Shown in pieces: positions 44,048 to 53,214 of a stretch of DNA of 64,000 nucleotides. Position numbers and translations under genes: made by a program. The DNA lies in contig NZ_CP150096.1 of the NCBI RefSeq assembly GCF_038396765.1, positions 663,501 to 727,500 of the forward strand. The letters are read 5' to 3'. This DNA is from Chitinophaga caseinilytica. Its GTDB lineage: Bacteria > Bacteroidota > Bacteroidia > Chitinophagales > Chitinophagaceae. The notes beneath the pieces were generated by a model. That model was not told where the DNA came from and did not search any database. It saw nothing but the letters and a program-made list of their open reading frames with translations. Numbering within the stretch: position 1 is the stretch's first letter; each line of letters starts with the position of its first letter.

Positions 44048-44950
44048 CTACGCTTTTGCAAGTTCCTTGAATTCCGACGGAGTTTGGTTGGTGTATTTCT
44101 TGAAAAAGCGGGAGAAATAGTGGGGATCTTCAAACCCCAGGGCGTAGGCGATCTCTTTGGCCGTGAGATCGGTGTTATAGAGATACCGCTGCGCTTCGAG
44201 GATCACGCGGTTGCGGATATGCTCGCCGGCGGTGATGCCAGACAGCTGTTTGCTGATCTCGTTGAGCAGCACGGGTTTGATATGGAGTTGCGCGGCATAG
44301 TCGCTCACGTTCTTCAGCTCTTTATACCGTTGCTCGATGAGGCCTTTGAACGTCATGAACAGGGCGCTGTTGTGTTTCGACTGGTATTCCGGCGTGAGGG
44401 AAACGGGCTTGGGCGCGTTCCTGCTGGCGATGATGAGGAAGTATTGCAGCAGGTTGCGGAATGCAGAATGGTAATTGGCGCGGCGCGAGGTCACTTCTTC
44501 TTCCATCCGCTGGATCATCCAGTCGATTTCCTTTTCCACTGCCGGATCGGTGATGGGCACCACGGAACTGAACGCGTCGTTCACGAAAAGCCCGGTCTTA
44601 ACGGGGTCCATGTCCGAAGAGCCGGCCGGGCACATCATACAGTTATGGAAAGCGATCATGTAGCCGTCGATCTTTTCCGAAGATTTAAGCTGATGTACCT
44701 GCCCGGGCGCGAGGAAGAACAGGGTGTTCTTTTTCACGGTGTGGGTCACGGTGTCGATGGTATGGGTCAGCTCTCCTTTTTTGATCCAGTAGATCGTATA
44801 GAAATCATGGCGGTGCGGAGCTTCCTGGTGCTCGAAGAACACGGGTCCGAGGCTGCACAGGTGCGACACGCTGAATTCCTGCGGATCGTCGGACGCACGG
44901 GCGTATTCGCCCAGGTTCACCACTTCTATATGTTCTTTCTTGCTTGCCAT
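44048..44950 (-). CDS. AraC-family transcriptional regulator
   Basis: In the 300-residue protein an N-terminal cupin-like sensing domain (about 25-110; APHRHDFYTIYWIKKGE, FLAPGQVHQLK) is followed by a helical linker and two HTH motifs (about 195-297; LTAKEIAYALGFEDPHYFSRFFKKY). A CMMC motif near residue 105 (HNCMMCPAG) could sense oxidants; this is inference. It starts 6 bp after the scpA stop and lies just upstream of the pirin operon, its most likely target. Confidence 0.9.
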   Translation of the reverse strand: MASKKEHIEVVNLGEYARASDDPQEFSVSHLCSLGPVFFEHQEAPHRHDFYTIYWIKKGELTHTIDTVTHTVKKNTLFFLAPGQVHQLKSSEKIDGYMIAFHNCMMCPAGSSDMDPVKTGLFVNDAFSSVVPITDPAVEKEIDWMIQRMEEEVTSRRANYHSAFRNLLQYFLIIASRNAPKPVSLTPEYQSKHNSALFMTFKGLIEQRYKELKNVSDYAAQLHIKPVLLNEISKQLSGITAGEHIRNRVILEAQRYLYNTDLTAKEIAYALGFEDPHYFSRFFKKYTNQTPSEFKELAKA

Positions 44951-44956
44951 AATTCG

Positions 44957-45745
44957 CTAATCTTCAAAAACCACGGTTTCTTCTTCCGGGCGGTCGGCCG
45001 GGTCTACGTATTCGATGATAAAATTATTTCGGCCTTCGCCCACCATGATGGACAGGTATTTGGCCTGCACCAGTTCCAGCATGCCGAGGAACAGGAAGAT
45101 GGCATGAACGCGGTCTTTACAATGGTCGAACATCTTTTCGAAAGCCATCGTTCTTTCCCCGCGCGCCAGGTCCATCATGTATTCGCGGCTGCCTTCCATG
45201 GTATAATCGTATTTGTATACCACGTGCTGCGGCTTGTTGCTGCGCTCTTTGACGCGTTGCATCACCTTCTCGAAGGTTTTGGTCAGCTTGAAAAGCGTGA
45301 GCGTCTGCACTTCGGAGCCTTCGCTCGTCAGTTCCCCGATTTCCGCCAGTTCTTTCTGGATGTTGCCGCGCTTCATCGCCAGCATACGGTCTGCCTCCTT
45401 CTCGGCCAGCTCCACCGCCGCGGCTTTGTAACGCTTGTATTCGAGGATCTTGTCTACCAGCTCCTGCCGCGGGTCGATCTCGTTCCCCGCCGCATCCACC
45501 TCCTTGCGCGGCAACAGCATTTTCGCCTTGATGCGCATCAGCGTGGAAATGAACAGGATGAATTCGCTCGCCAGCTCGATGTTGAGCTGCTCCATATGGT
45601 GGATATAGTCCAGGAAGTCGTTCGTCAGCTTCGTAATCGGAATATTATATATGTCCAGCTCGTCGCGTTCGATGAAAAACAGCAACAGGTCGAAGGGGCC
45701 TTCGAACTCGGGGAGACTGATCTTGTAAATATTCTGGTCACTCAT
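44957..45745 (-). CDS. scpA: Segregation and condensation protein A
   Basis: Kleisin subunit of the SMC condensin. The 262-residue protein starts MSDQNIYKISLPEFEGPFDLLLFFI, the classic ScpA N-terminal helix that binds the SMC neck. ASEFILFISTLMRIKAKMLLPRKE is followed by a helical middle, and a winged-helix C-terminus follows at about 185-255. The start at 45745 is preferred to 45799. araC follows 6 bp after its stop. Confidence 0.92.
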   Translation of the reverse strand: MSDQNIYKISLPEFEGPFDLLLFFIERDELDIYNIPITKLTNDFLDYIHHMEQLNIELASEFILFISTLMRIKAKMLLPRKEVDAAGNEIDPRQELVDKILEYKRYKAAAVELAEKEADRMLAMKRGNIQKELAEIGELTSEGSEVQTLTLFKLTKTFEKVMQRVKERSNKPQHVVYKYDYTMEGSREYMMDLARGERTMAFEKMFDHCKDRVHAIFLFLGMLELVQAKYLSIMVGEGRNNFIIEYVDPADRPEEETVVFED

Positions 45746-45758
45746 AATTAAACAATAA

Positions 45759-45786
45759 AACCTGCCGGGAAGTACCGACAGGTTTA
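45759..45786 (-). terminator. Terminator of the DUF3078 gene
   Basis: AAACCTG/CAGGTTT stem with extra CGG/CCG pairs and a wobble. It lies between the DUF3078 stop and the scpA start; the minus-strand T-tract is moderate. Confidence 0.6.
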
Positions 45787-45811
45787 TCAAAAATAACAAA
45801 AATCCGGGAGA

Positions 45812-46756
45812 TCAGAACTTGGCCGTCAGCCCCACGCCCAATGTCTGCTTTATCTGCAGCCTGGGGCCCATGATGCCGGTTTCCTTGTTCTCGAAAACCC
45901 GCACGTCGTCGTCGTAAATCATGTCCCAGGAAATATTGGCACTAATCAACTTATTGACTTTCAACGCGATAACGTTCGTCCAGAACACGTCGATATTACC
46001 GGGATTGTGTTTGTAGTTGGAAAACAGCTCCAGTTTCGACTTATACGTCATGTTCTTGGCGAACTCCTTATTATAATTAGCGGTAACATAGGCGCCGAAC
46101 TCGCTTTTCACGTGTTTGCCGGTATCTACGCCGTAAGCGCCTTTATCTGACAGAAACTGGTCTCTCACCACGATCCACCTGCCGGTGAACGGCGACATGA
46201 ACAGCGAAAAATCCTTGTTGGGCATCCAGTCTATACCGGGCGACAGTACGATGTAAGCCGGCGCGAAGAAGGTGGAAGTGAATTCCCGGGTGGAGTCTGT
46301 GGGGTAAATATAACCGTCAGACAGCTGGGTGCGGAGGTTGAAGAGCCCGCTCAGGTACCAGTTCCGGCCGATATCGTAGCCATATTTGGAGGTGAGGTCG
46401 AACCGGTCGTCGCTCTTCCGGTTGCCGAGGCTGGTGGTGTTCACGTAGCCGTAGGCGAGGTCGAGGTTGTTATCCCAGGAATGGCGGCCTTTTTTATAGT
46501 TCGCGAAAACATTGAAAGTGCCAAGGAGGGAGAGCGAAAGTTTATCGCCGCCCGCCGCCCAGTTGGAAAGCGAGCCCTGGTTAAAGGTGAGCCCGAAAGA
46601 TCCGCCTTTGAACCAAAGCCGGCCGGTGGTATCTTTTTCGGTGGTCTTGATGCCTTTGACGGATTCTTCCCGCAATTTCTTGAAAGATTGGTCTTGGGCA
46701 TGGAGGGCGCCGCCACAAAGGATCAGGGCCAGGAGGAAACAGGAAAAATGCTTCAT
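45812..46756 (-). CDS. DUF3078 outer-membrane-type protein
   Basis: The 314-residue protein has a signal peptide (1-21, ending GGALHAQ) and a beta-rich body: KGGSFGLTFNQGSLSNWAAGGDKLSLSLLG, then alternating strands ending QIKQTLGVGLTAKF with a C-terminal aromatic residue. This fits an outer-membrane beta-barrel. The family is abundant in Bacteroidota and without assigned function. It stands between mscL and scpA with its own terminator. Confidence 0.85.
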   Translation of the reverse strand: MKHFSCFLLALILCGGALHAQDQSFKKLREESVKGIKTTEKDTTGRLWFKGGSFGLTFNQGSLSNWAAGGDKLSLSLLGTFNVFANYKKGRHSWDNNLDLAYGYVNTTSLGNRKSDDRFDLTSKYGYDIGRNWYLSGLFNLRTQLSDGYIYPTDSTREFTSTFFAPAYIVLSPGIDWMPNKDFSLFMSPFTGRWIVVRDQFLSDKGAYGVDTGKHVKSEFGAYVTANYNKEFAKNMTYKSKLELFSNYKHNPGNIDVFWTNVIALKVNKLISANISWDMIYDDDVRVFENKETGIMGPRLQIKQTLGVGLTAKF

Positions 46757-46834
46757 GGTTACTGTCGGTTGAATACATTACAGCAACGGTTGACCGGGAA
46801 CAACCGGTCAACCGTCTATTTTACAGAAATAAGA

Positions 46835-47209
46835 TTATTGTTTTTTGAGCTCGTCGCGGATTTCCATAAGGAGCTGTTCGGTAGGCGTAGGGCCTGCGGG
46901 AGCGGGGGCTTCTTCGGGTTTCTTCATGCGGTTGATGGCCTTGATCACCAAGAACAATACAAATGCGACGATAAAGAATTCCACCAGCGCCTGTATGAAC
47001 AGCCCGTACTTCAATTCTGCCGCGCCCACTGTAATGGATTTTGCCTTGAAATCGACGCCTTGCAGGAGAATTCCCACGATCGGCATAATGATGGCATCCA
47101 CCAGGGAGTTGACGATCTTCCCGAAGGCGGCGCCGATAACAACACCGACAGCCAGGTCGATCACGTTACCCTTCATGGCAAAGGCTTTGAACTCACTGAA
47201 AAAAGACAT
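46835..47209 (-). CDS. mscL: Large-conductance mechanosensitive channel
   Basis: A 124-residue homopentameric safety valve. [31 protein letters not shown] is TM1 with the gate, [18 protein letters not shown] is TM2, and the C-terminal helix is [15 protein letters not shown]. Met at 47209 (MSFFSEF) is used; an upstream TTG gives two extra residues. Monocistronic. Confidence 0.95.
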   Translation of the reverse strand: MSFFSEFKAFAMKGNVIDLAVGVVIGAAFGKIVNSLVDAIIMPIVGILLQGVDFKAKSITVGAAELKYGLFIQALVEFFIVAFVLFLVIKAINRMKKPEEAPAPAGPTPTEQLLMEIRDELKKQ

Positions 47210-47264
47210 ACACAAGGTTTTTGAAGGTTAAGAAAGGGTTGAAATCCAGTGCAATTTTACAGAA

Positions 47265-48038
47265 TTATGGTTTGACATCCTCATTATTTTTGACTTTCGG
47301 CAACTTCGGGAACTTCATTTTGAGGGACTTCAGTGTATCCCTCACCGTTTTGGCGATGAAGTATTCCTTGTACCAGTTATGATCCGCGGGCACGATGTAC
47401 CAGGGGATTTTATTGCATTCCTTAAACACGTCTTCATACGCTTTCTGGTACTTTTTGAACAGTTTCGCTTCCGCGAAATCCTTCTCGTTGTACTTCCACA
47501 TCTTCCGCGGGTCTTGCGTCCGCTCTTCGAGCCGGGCCATTTGCGCTCCCTGCGAAACGTGGAGGTAGAATTTGAGGATGTGCGTGCTGTTATGGTCGCG
47601 GAGGAGTTTTTCGAAATCGTTGATGGCGCCGAACCGCTTGGTGATCACGTCGTCGTCTACCCATTTATGTACCCGCTGTACGAGCACATCTTCATAATGC
47701 GACCTGTTGAACACCTGGATCGTTCCCTTTCCCGGAGCGTGCTGGTGGATGCGCCAGAGGAAGTCGTGGTCCATCTCCTGCGCGGTGGGCGCCTTGAAGG
47801 GCGTAACCACCACGCCCATGGGGTTCATGGTGCCGAAAACGTCGCGGACCACGCCGTCTTTCCCGCTGGCGTCCATTCCCTGGAGCACCACGAGCAGGCT
47901 GTGCTTGTGCTCCGCGTACAGGAGGTTCTGCAATTCGTCGAGGTCTTTGAGGATGGTTTGCATTTCCTCCTTAATTTGCTCCTTGTCGGCTTTTTTCGGA
48001 GCGGTGGTCGGGATGTCGGCTAGTTTGATGGATGGCAT
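47265..48038 (-). CDS. ppk2: Polyphosphate kinase 2 family protein
   Basis: The 257-residue protein phosphorylates nucleotides (ADP/GDP or AMP) from polyphosphate, or the reverse. Walker A is LQGMDASGKDGVVRDVF, the lid FNRSHYEDVLVQRVH, with ERTQDPRKMWKYNEKDFAE and IPWYIVPADHNWYKEYFIAKTV as family blocks. It ends 55 bp upstream of mscL and is divergent from the EamA transporter. The length fits single-domain PPK2 (classes I/III). Confidence 0.93.
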   Translation of the reverse strand: MPSIKLADIPTTAPKKADKEQIKEEMQTILKDLDELQNLLYAEHKHSLLVVLQGMDASGKDGVVRDVFGTMNPMGVVVTPFKAPTAQEMDHDFLWRIHQHAPGKGTIQVFNRSHYEDVLVQRVHKWVDDDVITKRFGAINDFEKLLRDHNSTHILKFYLHVSQGAQMARLEERTQDPRKMWKYNEKDFAEAKLFKKYQKAYEDVFKECNKIPWYIVPADHNWYKEYFIAKTVRDTLKSLKMKFPKLPKVKNNEDVKP

Positions 48039-48088
48039 ATCGCTATTTTTTCTTAATATACTTTAACATCGGCACAATTCGGAATCGG

Positions 48089-48096
48089 TACCTTTG
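48089..48096 (+). promoter_or_regulatory. -7 promoter box of the EamA transporter
   Basis: TACCTTTG matches TAnnTTTG; the ATG is only 8 bp beyond, so the mRNA leader would be very short. Confidence 0.4.
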
Positions 48097-48103
48097 CTGC
48101 ACT

Positions 48104-48970
48104 ATGGACCAACGCGTATTGAACTGGGGGATCTTCCTGCTGCTATCGCTCACCTGGGGCAGCTCGTTCATCCTCATGAAACTGGGACTGGCTTCGTTTT
48201 CCCCCTACCAGGTGGCCAGCATCCGGCTGATATCGGCCGGGGCGGCCCTGTTACCGTTTTTCTTCCGGTTCATCCGGCAAACGCCCGCGTCCAAAATACC
48301 CGTGATCATTTTGTCCGGTTTATTAGGTAACGGAATTCCGGCGTATTTGTTCTGTATCGCGGAAACGCGGATAGACAGTTCGCTGGCCGGCATGCTGAAT
48401 TCCTTCACGCCGGTGTTCGCCCTCATCTTCTCGCTCGTCCTCTTCCATTCGCCTGTTTTGAAGCGGCAGGTGCTGGGGCTGATGATCGGGTTCGTGGGTG
48501 TGATCCTCCTCTTTCTCGTGAAGGGCGTAGACGCGAATGCGTACTGGTATTACGGCTTCCTGGTGATCCTGGCCACGGCGTGCTACGGGCTCAATATCGC
48601 GCTGGTGCATCATTACCTGAAAGAATTCCAGAGCCTGCAGTTGGTTTCGATTTCCCTGTTTTTCATGGGGCTCTTCGCGTTGCCGGTCTTGCTCCTGAGC
48701 GATTTCAGCGCCACTTTCCAGGCAGCAGAGCGGCCATGGATGAGCCTTGCGGCCAGCTGCACACTGGGTTTGGTCGGTACGGGCGTGGCGTCTCTCCTGT
48801 TTTACCAGCTGATCCGTTCTGCGGGCGCCATTTTCGCCAGTATGGTAACGTATGGGTTGCCGGTAGTGGCCATTGGATGGGGGTTCGTGGCCGGAGAAGC
48901 CATCAGCGGATGGCAGGTGCTCTGCCTGGGCGTGATCATGGGCGGTGTGTACCTCGTCAACCGGAAATAA
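48104..48970 (+). CDS. EamA/DMT-family inner-membrane transporter
   Basis: The 288-residue protein has ten predicted membrane helices in two EamA repeats (about 1-135 and 145-288). SLTWGSSFILMKLGL opens the first repeat and ATACYGLNIALVHHYL the second. These carriers export amino acids, nucleobases or other metabolites; substrate not predictable. The start MDQRVLNWG at 48104 is preferred over 48032, which would overlap ppk2. A bidirectional terminator follows. Confidence 0.88.
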   Translation: MDQRVLNWGIFLLLSLTWGSSFILMKLGLASFSPYQVASIRLISAGAALLPFFFRFIRQTPASKIPVIILSGLLGNGIPAYLFCIAETRIDSSLAGMLNSFTPVFALIFSLVLFHSPVLKRQVLGLMIGFVGVILLFLVKGVDANAYWYYGFLVILATACYGLNIALVHHYLKEFQSLQLVSISLFFMGLFALPVLLLSDFSATFQAAERPWMSLAASCTLGLVGTGVASLLFYQLIRSAGAIFASMVTYGLPVVAIGWGFVAGEAISGWQVLCLGVIMGGVYLVNRK

Positions 48971-48991
48971 ATCTTTCCCGACGTTCATAAA

Positions 48992-49022
48992 AAAAGAGAC
49001 AGGCCGCAACCTGTCTCTTTTC
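48992..49022. terminator. Bidirectional terminator between EamA gene and frr
   Basis: Perfect stem AAAAGAGACAGG/CCTGTCTCTTTT, with A/T runs on both sides, between two convergent genes. Confidence 0.85.
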
Positions 49023-49042
49023 AAATATCTGAAGCATGGCGG

Positions 49043-49605
49043 TTAAATGGCCATGATTTCTTTGTCTTTCAATGCGCAATGCTTGTCTACCAGTACGATG
49101 TGCTTGTCCGTCAAATCCTGAACGTCGGCTTCCGCATCTTTGGCGGTGTCTTCGCTGAGACCGTCTTTCTGCAGTTTTTTGATGGCTTCGATGGCGTCGC
49201 GACGGATGTTGCGCACGGCAACTTTGGCGTGTTCGCCCTCTCCGTTCACTTTTTTCACCAGTTCTTTACGGCGCTCTTCGGTCAGCGGGGGGAGGAAGAG
49301 GCGGATGATCAAACCGTCGTTCTGCGGGTTGAGACCGATATTGGAAGCGATGATCGCTCTTTCGATGGCTTGCAGCATGTTTTTCTCCCAGGGTTGAACG
49401 GTGAGGGTGCGGGCGTCCGCAACGGCAACGTTGGCAACCTGGTTGAGGGGGTGGGTGCGCCGTAATAGTCTACCGTGATACCGTCGAGGATCACAGGATT
49501 GGCTTTACCGGCACGTATTCTTGTGAGCTCTGCTTCCAGGTGGGCAATTGCTTTCACCATGGAATCTTTCGCGTCGTCCAGGATTAAATTAAGTTCGTCT
49601 TGCAT
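49043..49605 (-). CDS. frr: Ribosome recycling factor, frameshifted in this sequence
   Basis: Splits post-termination ribosomes with EF-G and is essential. The N-terminus (MQDELNLILDDAKDSMVKAI to DYYGAPTP) and the rest (LNQVANVAVADARTLTVQPW to KDKEIMAI) lie in different frames. They join at the G5 run 49447-49451 (C5 on the coding strand). One extra C gives a continuous 187-residue RRF, the normal length. As written the first frame encodes a 98-residue product. An inactive frr should be lethal, so a sequence error is the likely cause. Confidence 0.93.
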
Positions 49606-49703
49606 AAGAATATTTACTTAAAGTGCTTGCAAACCTACATGAAATCTTTTAATCGTCAAAGGGAAAGACGATGCGTTGGCCGTTGGCAAGCGGGGTGCGG
49701 CGG

Positions 49704-50873
49704 TTATTTGTCCTGCATGACGGATTCAGTGGGCACCCGCAGAATTTTGGATTTGGTGGTGGCGGGCTGCGGCTCAACAGGTGCAACTTCTGCGGCGGCG
49801 GCGAAGGCGATGGCGGCGGCGGCTTCCGAAGCGGCGATCTCTTTGCGGCGTTTCAGGTAGAAGAGGACGGAGGTGCCCCCCAGTGCCAGGCTCCCGACGA
49901 GGAACAGCAGCACCGTGGTGCCGAGGCTTTGCAGGTTATATGCGAGGAGAATGAAACCGATGTTGGATACCACGGCGATGCCGGTGGCCTGGCGATGGTT
50001 CAGCCCCAGGGCCAGCATGTAGTGGTGGATGTGGTGACGGTCGGCCGTGAAGGGGCTACGGCCGCGGGCCATACGGATGGTGAATACCCGGAGCGTGTCG
50101 AACAGGGGAATGATCAGCACGGCGAAAGCGATCGCCGGAACTGCCTGCAGGGGAACTGCGCTGGCGGGGTTGCCGGCCACATCGATGAATTTAACGATGA
50201 GCGTCGCGTTCACAAGGCCAACCAGCAGGGAGCCGGTGTCGCCCATGAAGATGCGCGCGGGAGAAACATTGTAGATGAGGAACGCGGCGAGGCCTGCAGC
50301 CAGGGAGAAACCCATCACGGCATACAGCATTTCGTGCGCGAAAAGGAAGTAAGCACCCAGCACGGCAGACACAACCAGCCCGATGCTGCCCGCCAGCCCG
50401 TCGATCCCGTCGATCAGGTTAAAGGCGTTGATGACTACGATAAAAGTGAAATAAGTAAGGAGGAGGCTGAAGTGGAAAGGAAGCTCGCCGATCCCGAGGA
50501 AGCCATACATATTGGATATATGCAGGTTGCCCAGGTAAATGATGGCAAATGCCGCCACGAGCTGGCCTACCAGTTTCTTAACGGGAGACAGGCCGACCAG
50601 GTCGTCCTTCATTCCCACGAAAAATATTACGAAGAAAGCGGCCAGCAGATATTGCAAGGGGAAATTCTCCTTGGCAGGTACACACACGGCAGACGCCAGT
50701 ATGAACCCGGCAAAGAATCCCAGGCCACCTAATGTGGGGATTCGTACTTTATGCGATTTGCGCTCGTCCGGTTCGTCATATAGATGCTTCAGTTCAGCTA
50801 CCCGGATCAACACCGGGATCGCAAAGTAGGTTATAACGAAACTCAGGATAGTTGCGATAATTACATTCTCCAT
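49704..50873 (-). CDS. WecA/TagO-like polyprenyl-phosphate sugar-1-phosphate transferase
   Basis: The 389-residue integral membrane protein with about 11 helices starts surface-polysaccharide synthesis by moving a sugar-1-phosphate from UDP-sugar to undecaprenyl phosphate. Family motifs: FFVGMKDDLVGL, NAFNLIDGIDGLAG, FMGDTGS and the cytosolic RHHIHH loop. The C-terminal tail after residue 350 is Ala/Glu/Pro-rich and poorly conserved. It is not next to other glycan genes. A good promoter is at 50890-50922. Confidence 0.9.
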   Translation of the reverse strand: MENVIIATILSFVITYFAIPVLIRVAELKHLYDEPDERKSHKVRIPTLGGLGFFAGFILASAVCVPAKENFPLQYLLAAFFVIFFVGMKDDLVGLSPVKKLVGQLVAAFAIIYLGNLHISNMYGFLGIGELPFHFSLLLTYFTFIVVINAFNLIDGIDGLAGSIGLVVSAVLGAYFLFAHEMLYAVMGFSLAAGLAAFLIYNVSPARIFMGDTGSLLVGLVNATLIVKFIDVAGNPASAVPLQAVPAIAFAVLIIPLFDTLRVFTIRMARGRSPFTADRHHIHHYMLALGLNHRQATGIAVVSNIGFILLAYNLQSLGTTVLLFLVGSLALGGTSVLFYLKRRKEIAASEAAAAIAFAAAAEVAPVEPQPATTKSKILRVPTESVMQDK

Positions 50874-50889
50874 ACGGGGGGTTGTGGTG

Positions 50890-50922
50890 CAAAGATATTG
50901 AATTCAGTGAAATGTGTATCAA
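50890..50922 (-). promoter_or_regulatory. Promoter of the WecA-like gene
   Basis: On the minus strand TTG (50920-50922), a 22-bp spacer and TATCTTTG (50890-50897) fit the Bacteroidota consensus. Confidence 0.5.
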
Positions 50923-50994
50923 GAAATTTTGAGGCCCGACTTCCCCCTTTTTTAAAAATTCAGATAATCACTGAAAAAGCGGGGAATTTCTTAT

Positions 50995-51002
50995 TACTTT
51001 TG
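50995..51002 (+). promoter_or_regulatory. -7 promoter box of the transketolase gene
   Basis: TACTTTTG matches TAnnTTTG, 23 bp before the ATG at 51026; no clear -33 box. Confidence 0.4.
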
Positions 51003-51025
51003 CGAAGCTAAAAACGCCAATTATC

Positions 51026-51862
51026 ATGCCAGAACTGAAAGATATAGCCACACAGATCAGGCGGGACATCGTAAGGATGGTGCACGCCGTACAAAGCGGC
51101 CACCCCGGCGGTTCGCTCGGTTGCACCGACTTTTTCACGGCCCTGTATTTCAAGGTCATGGAACATCAGCCCGTGCCCTTCGAGATGGACGGTAAAAACC
51201 AGGACCTGTTTTTCCTTTCCAACGGTCACATTTCTCCCGTCTTCTACAGCGCACTCGCCCGCTCCGGGTACTTCCCGGTGCCCGAACTGGCTACTTTCCG
51301 CAAGCTGGACAGCCGCCTCCAGGGCCACCCCACTACCCACGAACACCTCCCCGGTATCCGCGTAGCGTCCGGCTCCCTCGGCCAGGGCCTCAGCGTTGCC
51401 TGCGGCGCCGCCCTCACCAAAAAACTGAACAACGATCATAAAGTCGTTTATTCACTCCATGGCGACGGCGAGCTCCAGGAAGGCCAGAACTGGGAAGCCA
51501 TCATGTTCGCCGCCCACCACAAAATCGATAACCTCATCGCCACCGTTGACTACAACGGCCAGCAGATCGACGGCCCCACCGATAAAGTAATGAGCCTCGG
51601 CGACCTCGAAGCCAAATTCCACGCCTTCGGCTGGAGAGTCCTCTCCATGAACGGCAACGATATGGACGACGTGGTAGCTACCCTTCAGAAAGCCAAAAGC
51701 CTCACCGGCAAAGCACAACCCATCGTGATCCTCATGACCACCGTAATGGGCGCCGGCGTTGACTTTATGATGGGCTCGCACGAATGGCACGGCATCGCTC
51801 CGAACGACGAGCAGCTGGCCAAAGCACTCGCCCAGTTGCCCGAAACCCTCGGCGACTACTAA
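51026..51862 (+). CDS. Transketolase, N-terminal subunit (split type)
   Basis: The 278-residue TPP-binding half of transketolase for the non-oxidative pentose phosphate pathway. HAVQSGHPGGSLGCTDFFTAL, LSNGHISPVFYSALA, GSLGQGLSVACGAAL and the TPP motif LHGDGELQEGQNWEA with VDYNGQQ are all present. The C-terminal half is normally a neighbouring gene in this phylum, but here a strong terminator follows at once and the next gene is on the other strand. The partner must be elsewhere. Confidence 0.93.
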   Translation: MPELKDIATQIRRDIVRMVHAVQSGHPGGSLGCTDFFTALYFKVMEHQPVPFEMDGKNQDLFFLSNGHISPVFYSALARSGYFPVPELATFRKLDSRLQGHPTTHEHLPGIRVASGSLGQGLSVACGAALTKKLNNDHKVVYSLHGDGELQEGQNWEAIMFAAHHKIDNLIATVDYNGQQIDGPTDKVMSLGDLEAKFHAFGWRVLSMNGNDMDDVVATLQKAKSLTGKAQPIVILMTTVMGAGVDFMMGSHEWHGIAPNDEQLAKALAQLPETLGDY

Positions 51863-51888
51863 TAGTTTTTTACCATCCGTAAAATAGG

Positions 51889-51916
51889 AAAGCGTACCCT
51901 CGGGTACGCTTTTTTT
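51889..51916 (+). terminator. Terminator of the transketolase N-subunit gene
   Basis: Perfect 10-bp stem AAGCGTACCC/GGGTACGCTT with a 2-nt loop (an 8-9 bp stem with a 4-6 nt loop is more realistic) and T7. Confidence 0.85.
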
Positions 51917-51966
51917 ATGGGCTTGCGTTGGCGCAATATCGTATGCGAGTATGTTAAAGTGACAAG

Positions 51967-53196
51967 TCAGGTCGCCTTCAATGAAATCACCTGCCGCGCC
52001 GCACGGTGGGCCGGGTACCAGCTCGCCAGCGTTCCGATCACCACGATCGTTACGGCCACCAGCAGGAAATCGTTCAGGTGCATTTCAACCGGATAGGCAT
52101 CGATGAGGAAAGTACCGCCGCCGAGCTTCACCAGGCCGAAGTATTGCTGCACCAGGCAAATAATAATGGCCAGCCCGAACCCGACTACCGTTCCGGAACC
52201 CGCGATCATCAGCCCCTCGGCCAGGAATATCCTCCGGATGGTGGCGGTCCTGGCGCCCATGGCTTTAAGGATCGTAATGTCTTTCTGCTTTTCTATCACC
52301 AGCATCGACAGTGAGCCGATCATGTTGAAGGCCGCGATAACGAGGATGAAACTGAGGAATACGTACGTCAGCCATTTTTCCACCATCATTACATTATATA
52401 TGGTAGCGTGCTGCTCCATGCGCGTCTGGATCTGCACCCCTTCGCCCAGGAGCGCCTGCAGCGCGCGCTTGACCTTTCGCTCACCCGCACCCGGCGCCAT
52501 GGCCACTTCGATGGCCGAGACCTCGCCCGGTTGCATATCGAGCATCCGGCGGAGGAACCCGATGTCCACCAACACGTATTTACTATCGAACTCCTGTTGT
52601 ATCGCGAATGAGCCCGCGGGGTACGCGGTACCGGAAACGACCGACTGGTCGGGCATCAGCGGGTTGAACGCGGCATCGTCGCGCCGCGGCATATAAACGG
52701 TAATGGGCACACGGCTTTTCTCCACATCGAGCCCGAGCGACATTTCCACGCCAAGGCCCAGTACGGCCTGCGGCCCCGTTTCATCTTTCAGGCTGTATTC
52801 GCCGCTCACCAGTTTGTCTTGCACATGCGCCACTTTGGTGAAATCATCGTCCACACCTTTCACCACCGCGATGGTTTGCTTGGTGCCGTTGCGCACGACC
52901 GCTTTTTCTTCGACGGTAGACGAAATGCTCGCCACACCGGGCACGGCGGCGATCTGTTTCAGCTGGTCTGCCGTAAGCACGAAGGTTTTGCCGCTGTCAG
53001 GGACGATGCGGAAGTCGGGATAGAAAGATGAGTACAATGATTTGACGAGCCCCGTGAAGCCGTTGAACACGCTGAGAACGGTGATGAGCGCGGCGGTGCC
53101 GACGGCGATGGCGCCCACGCTCACCCATGCGATGATATTGATCGCCGTGGTGGATTTTCGGGCGCGGAAATATCGTGCAGCGAATTGCCAGATCAT
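51967..53196 (-). CDS. FtsX/LolE-type ABC transporter permease
   Basis: The 409-residue protein has four membrane helices: one near the N-terminus (TAINIIAWVSVGAIAVGTAALITVL), a large periplasmic MacB-type domain (about 50-265), then three C-terminal helices in the FtsX domain (270-405). The topology matches LolC/LolE lipoprotein-release permeases or other MacB-type exporters; no ATPase gene is adjacent. It starts 18 bp after rbfA and is in the same operon. Confidence 0.88.
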   Translation of the reverse strand: MIWQFAARYFRARKSTTAINIIAWVSVGAIAVGTAALITVLSVFNGFTGLVKSLYSSFYPDFRIVPDSGKTFVLTADQLKQIAAVPGVASISSTVEEKAVVRNGTKQTIAVVKGVDDDFTKVAHVQDKLVSGEYSLKDETGPQAVLGLGVEMSLGLDVEKSRVPITVYMPRRDDAAFNPLMPDQSVVSGTAYPAGSFAIQQEFDSKYVLVDIGFLRRMLDMQPGEVSAIEVAMAPGAGERKVKRALQALLGEGVQIQTRMEQHATIYNVMMVEKWLTYVFLSFILVIAAFNMIGSLSMLVIEKQKDITILKAMGARTATIRRIFLAEGLMIAGSGTVVGFGLAIIICLVQQYFGLVKLGGGTFLIDAYPVEMHLNDFLLVAVTIVVIGTLASWYPAHRAARQVISLKAT

Positions 53197-53214
53197 GCGA
53201 AAAGATGGACGGGA

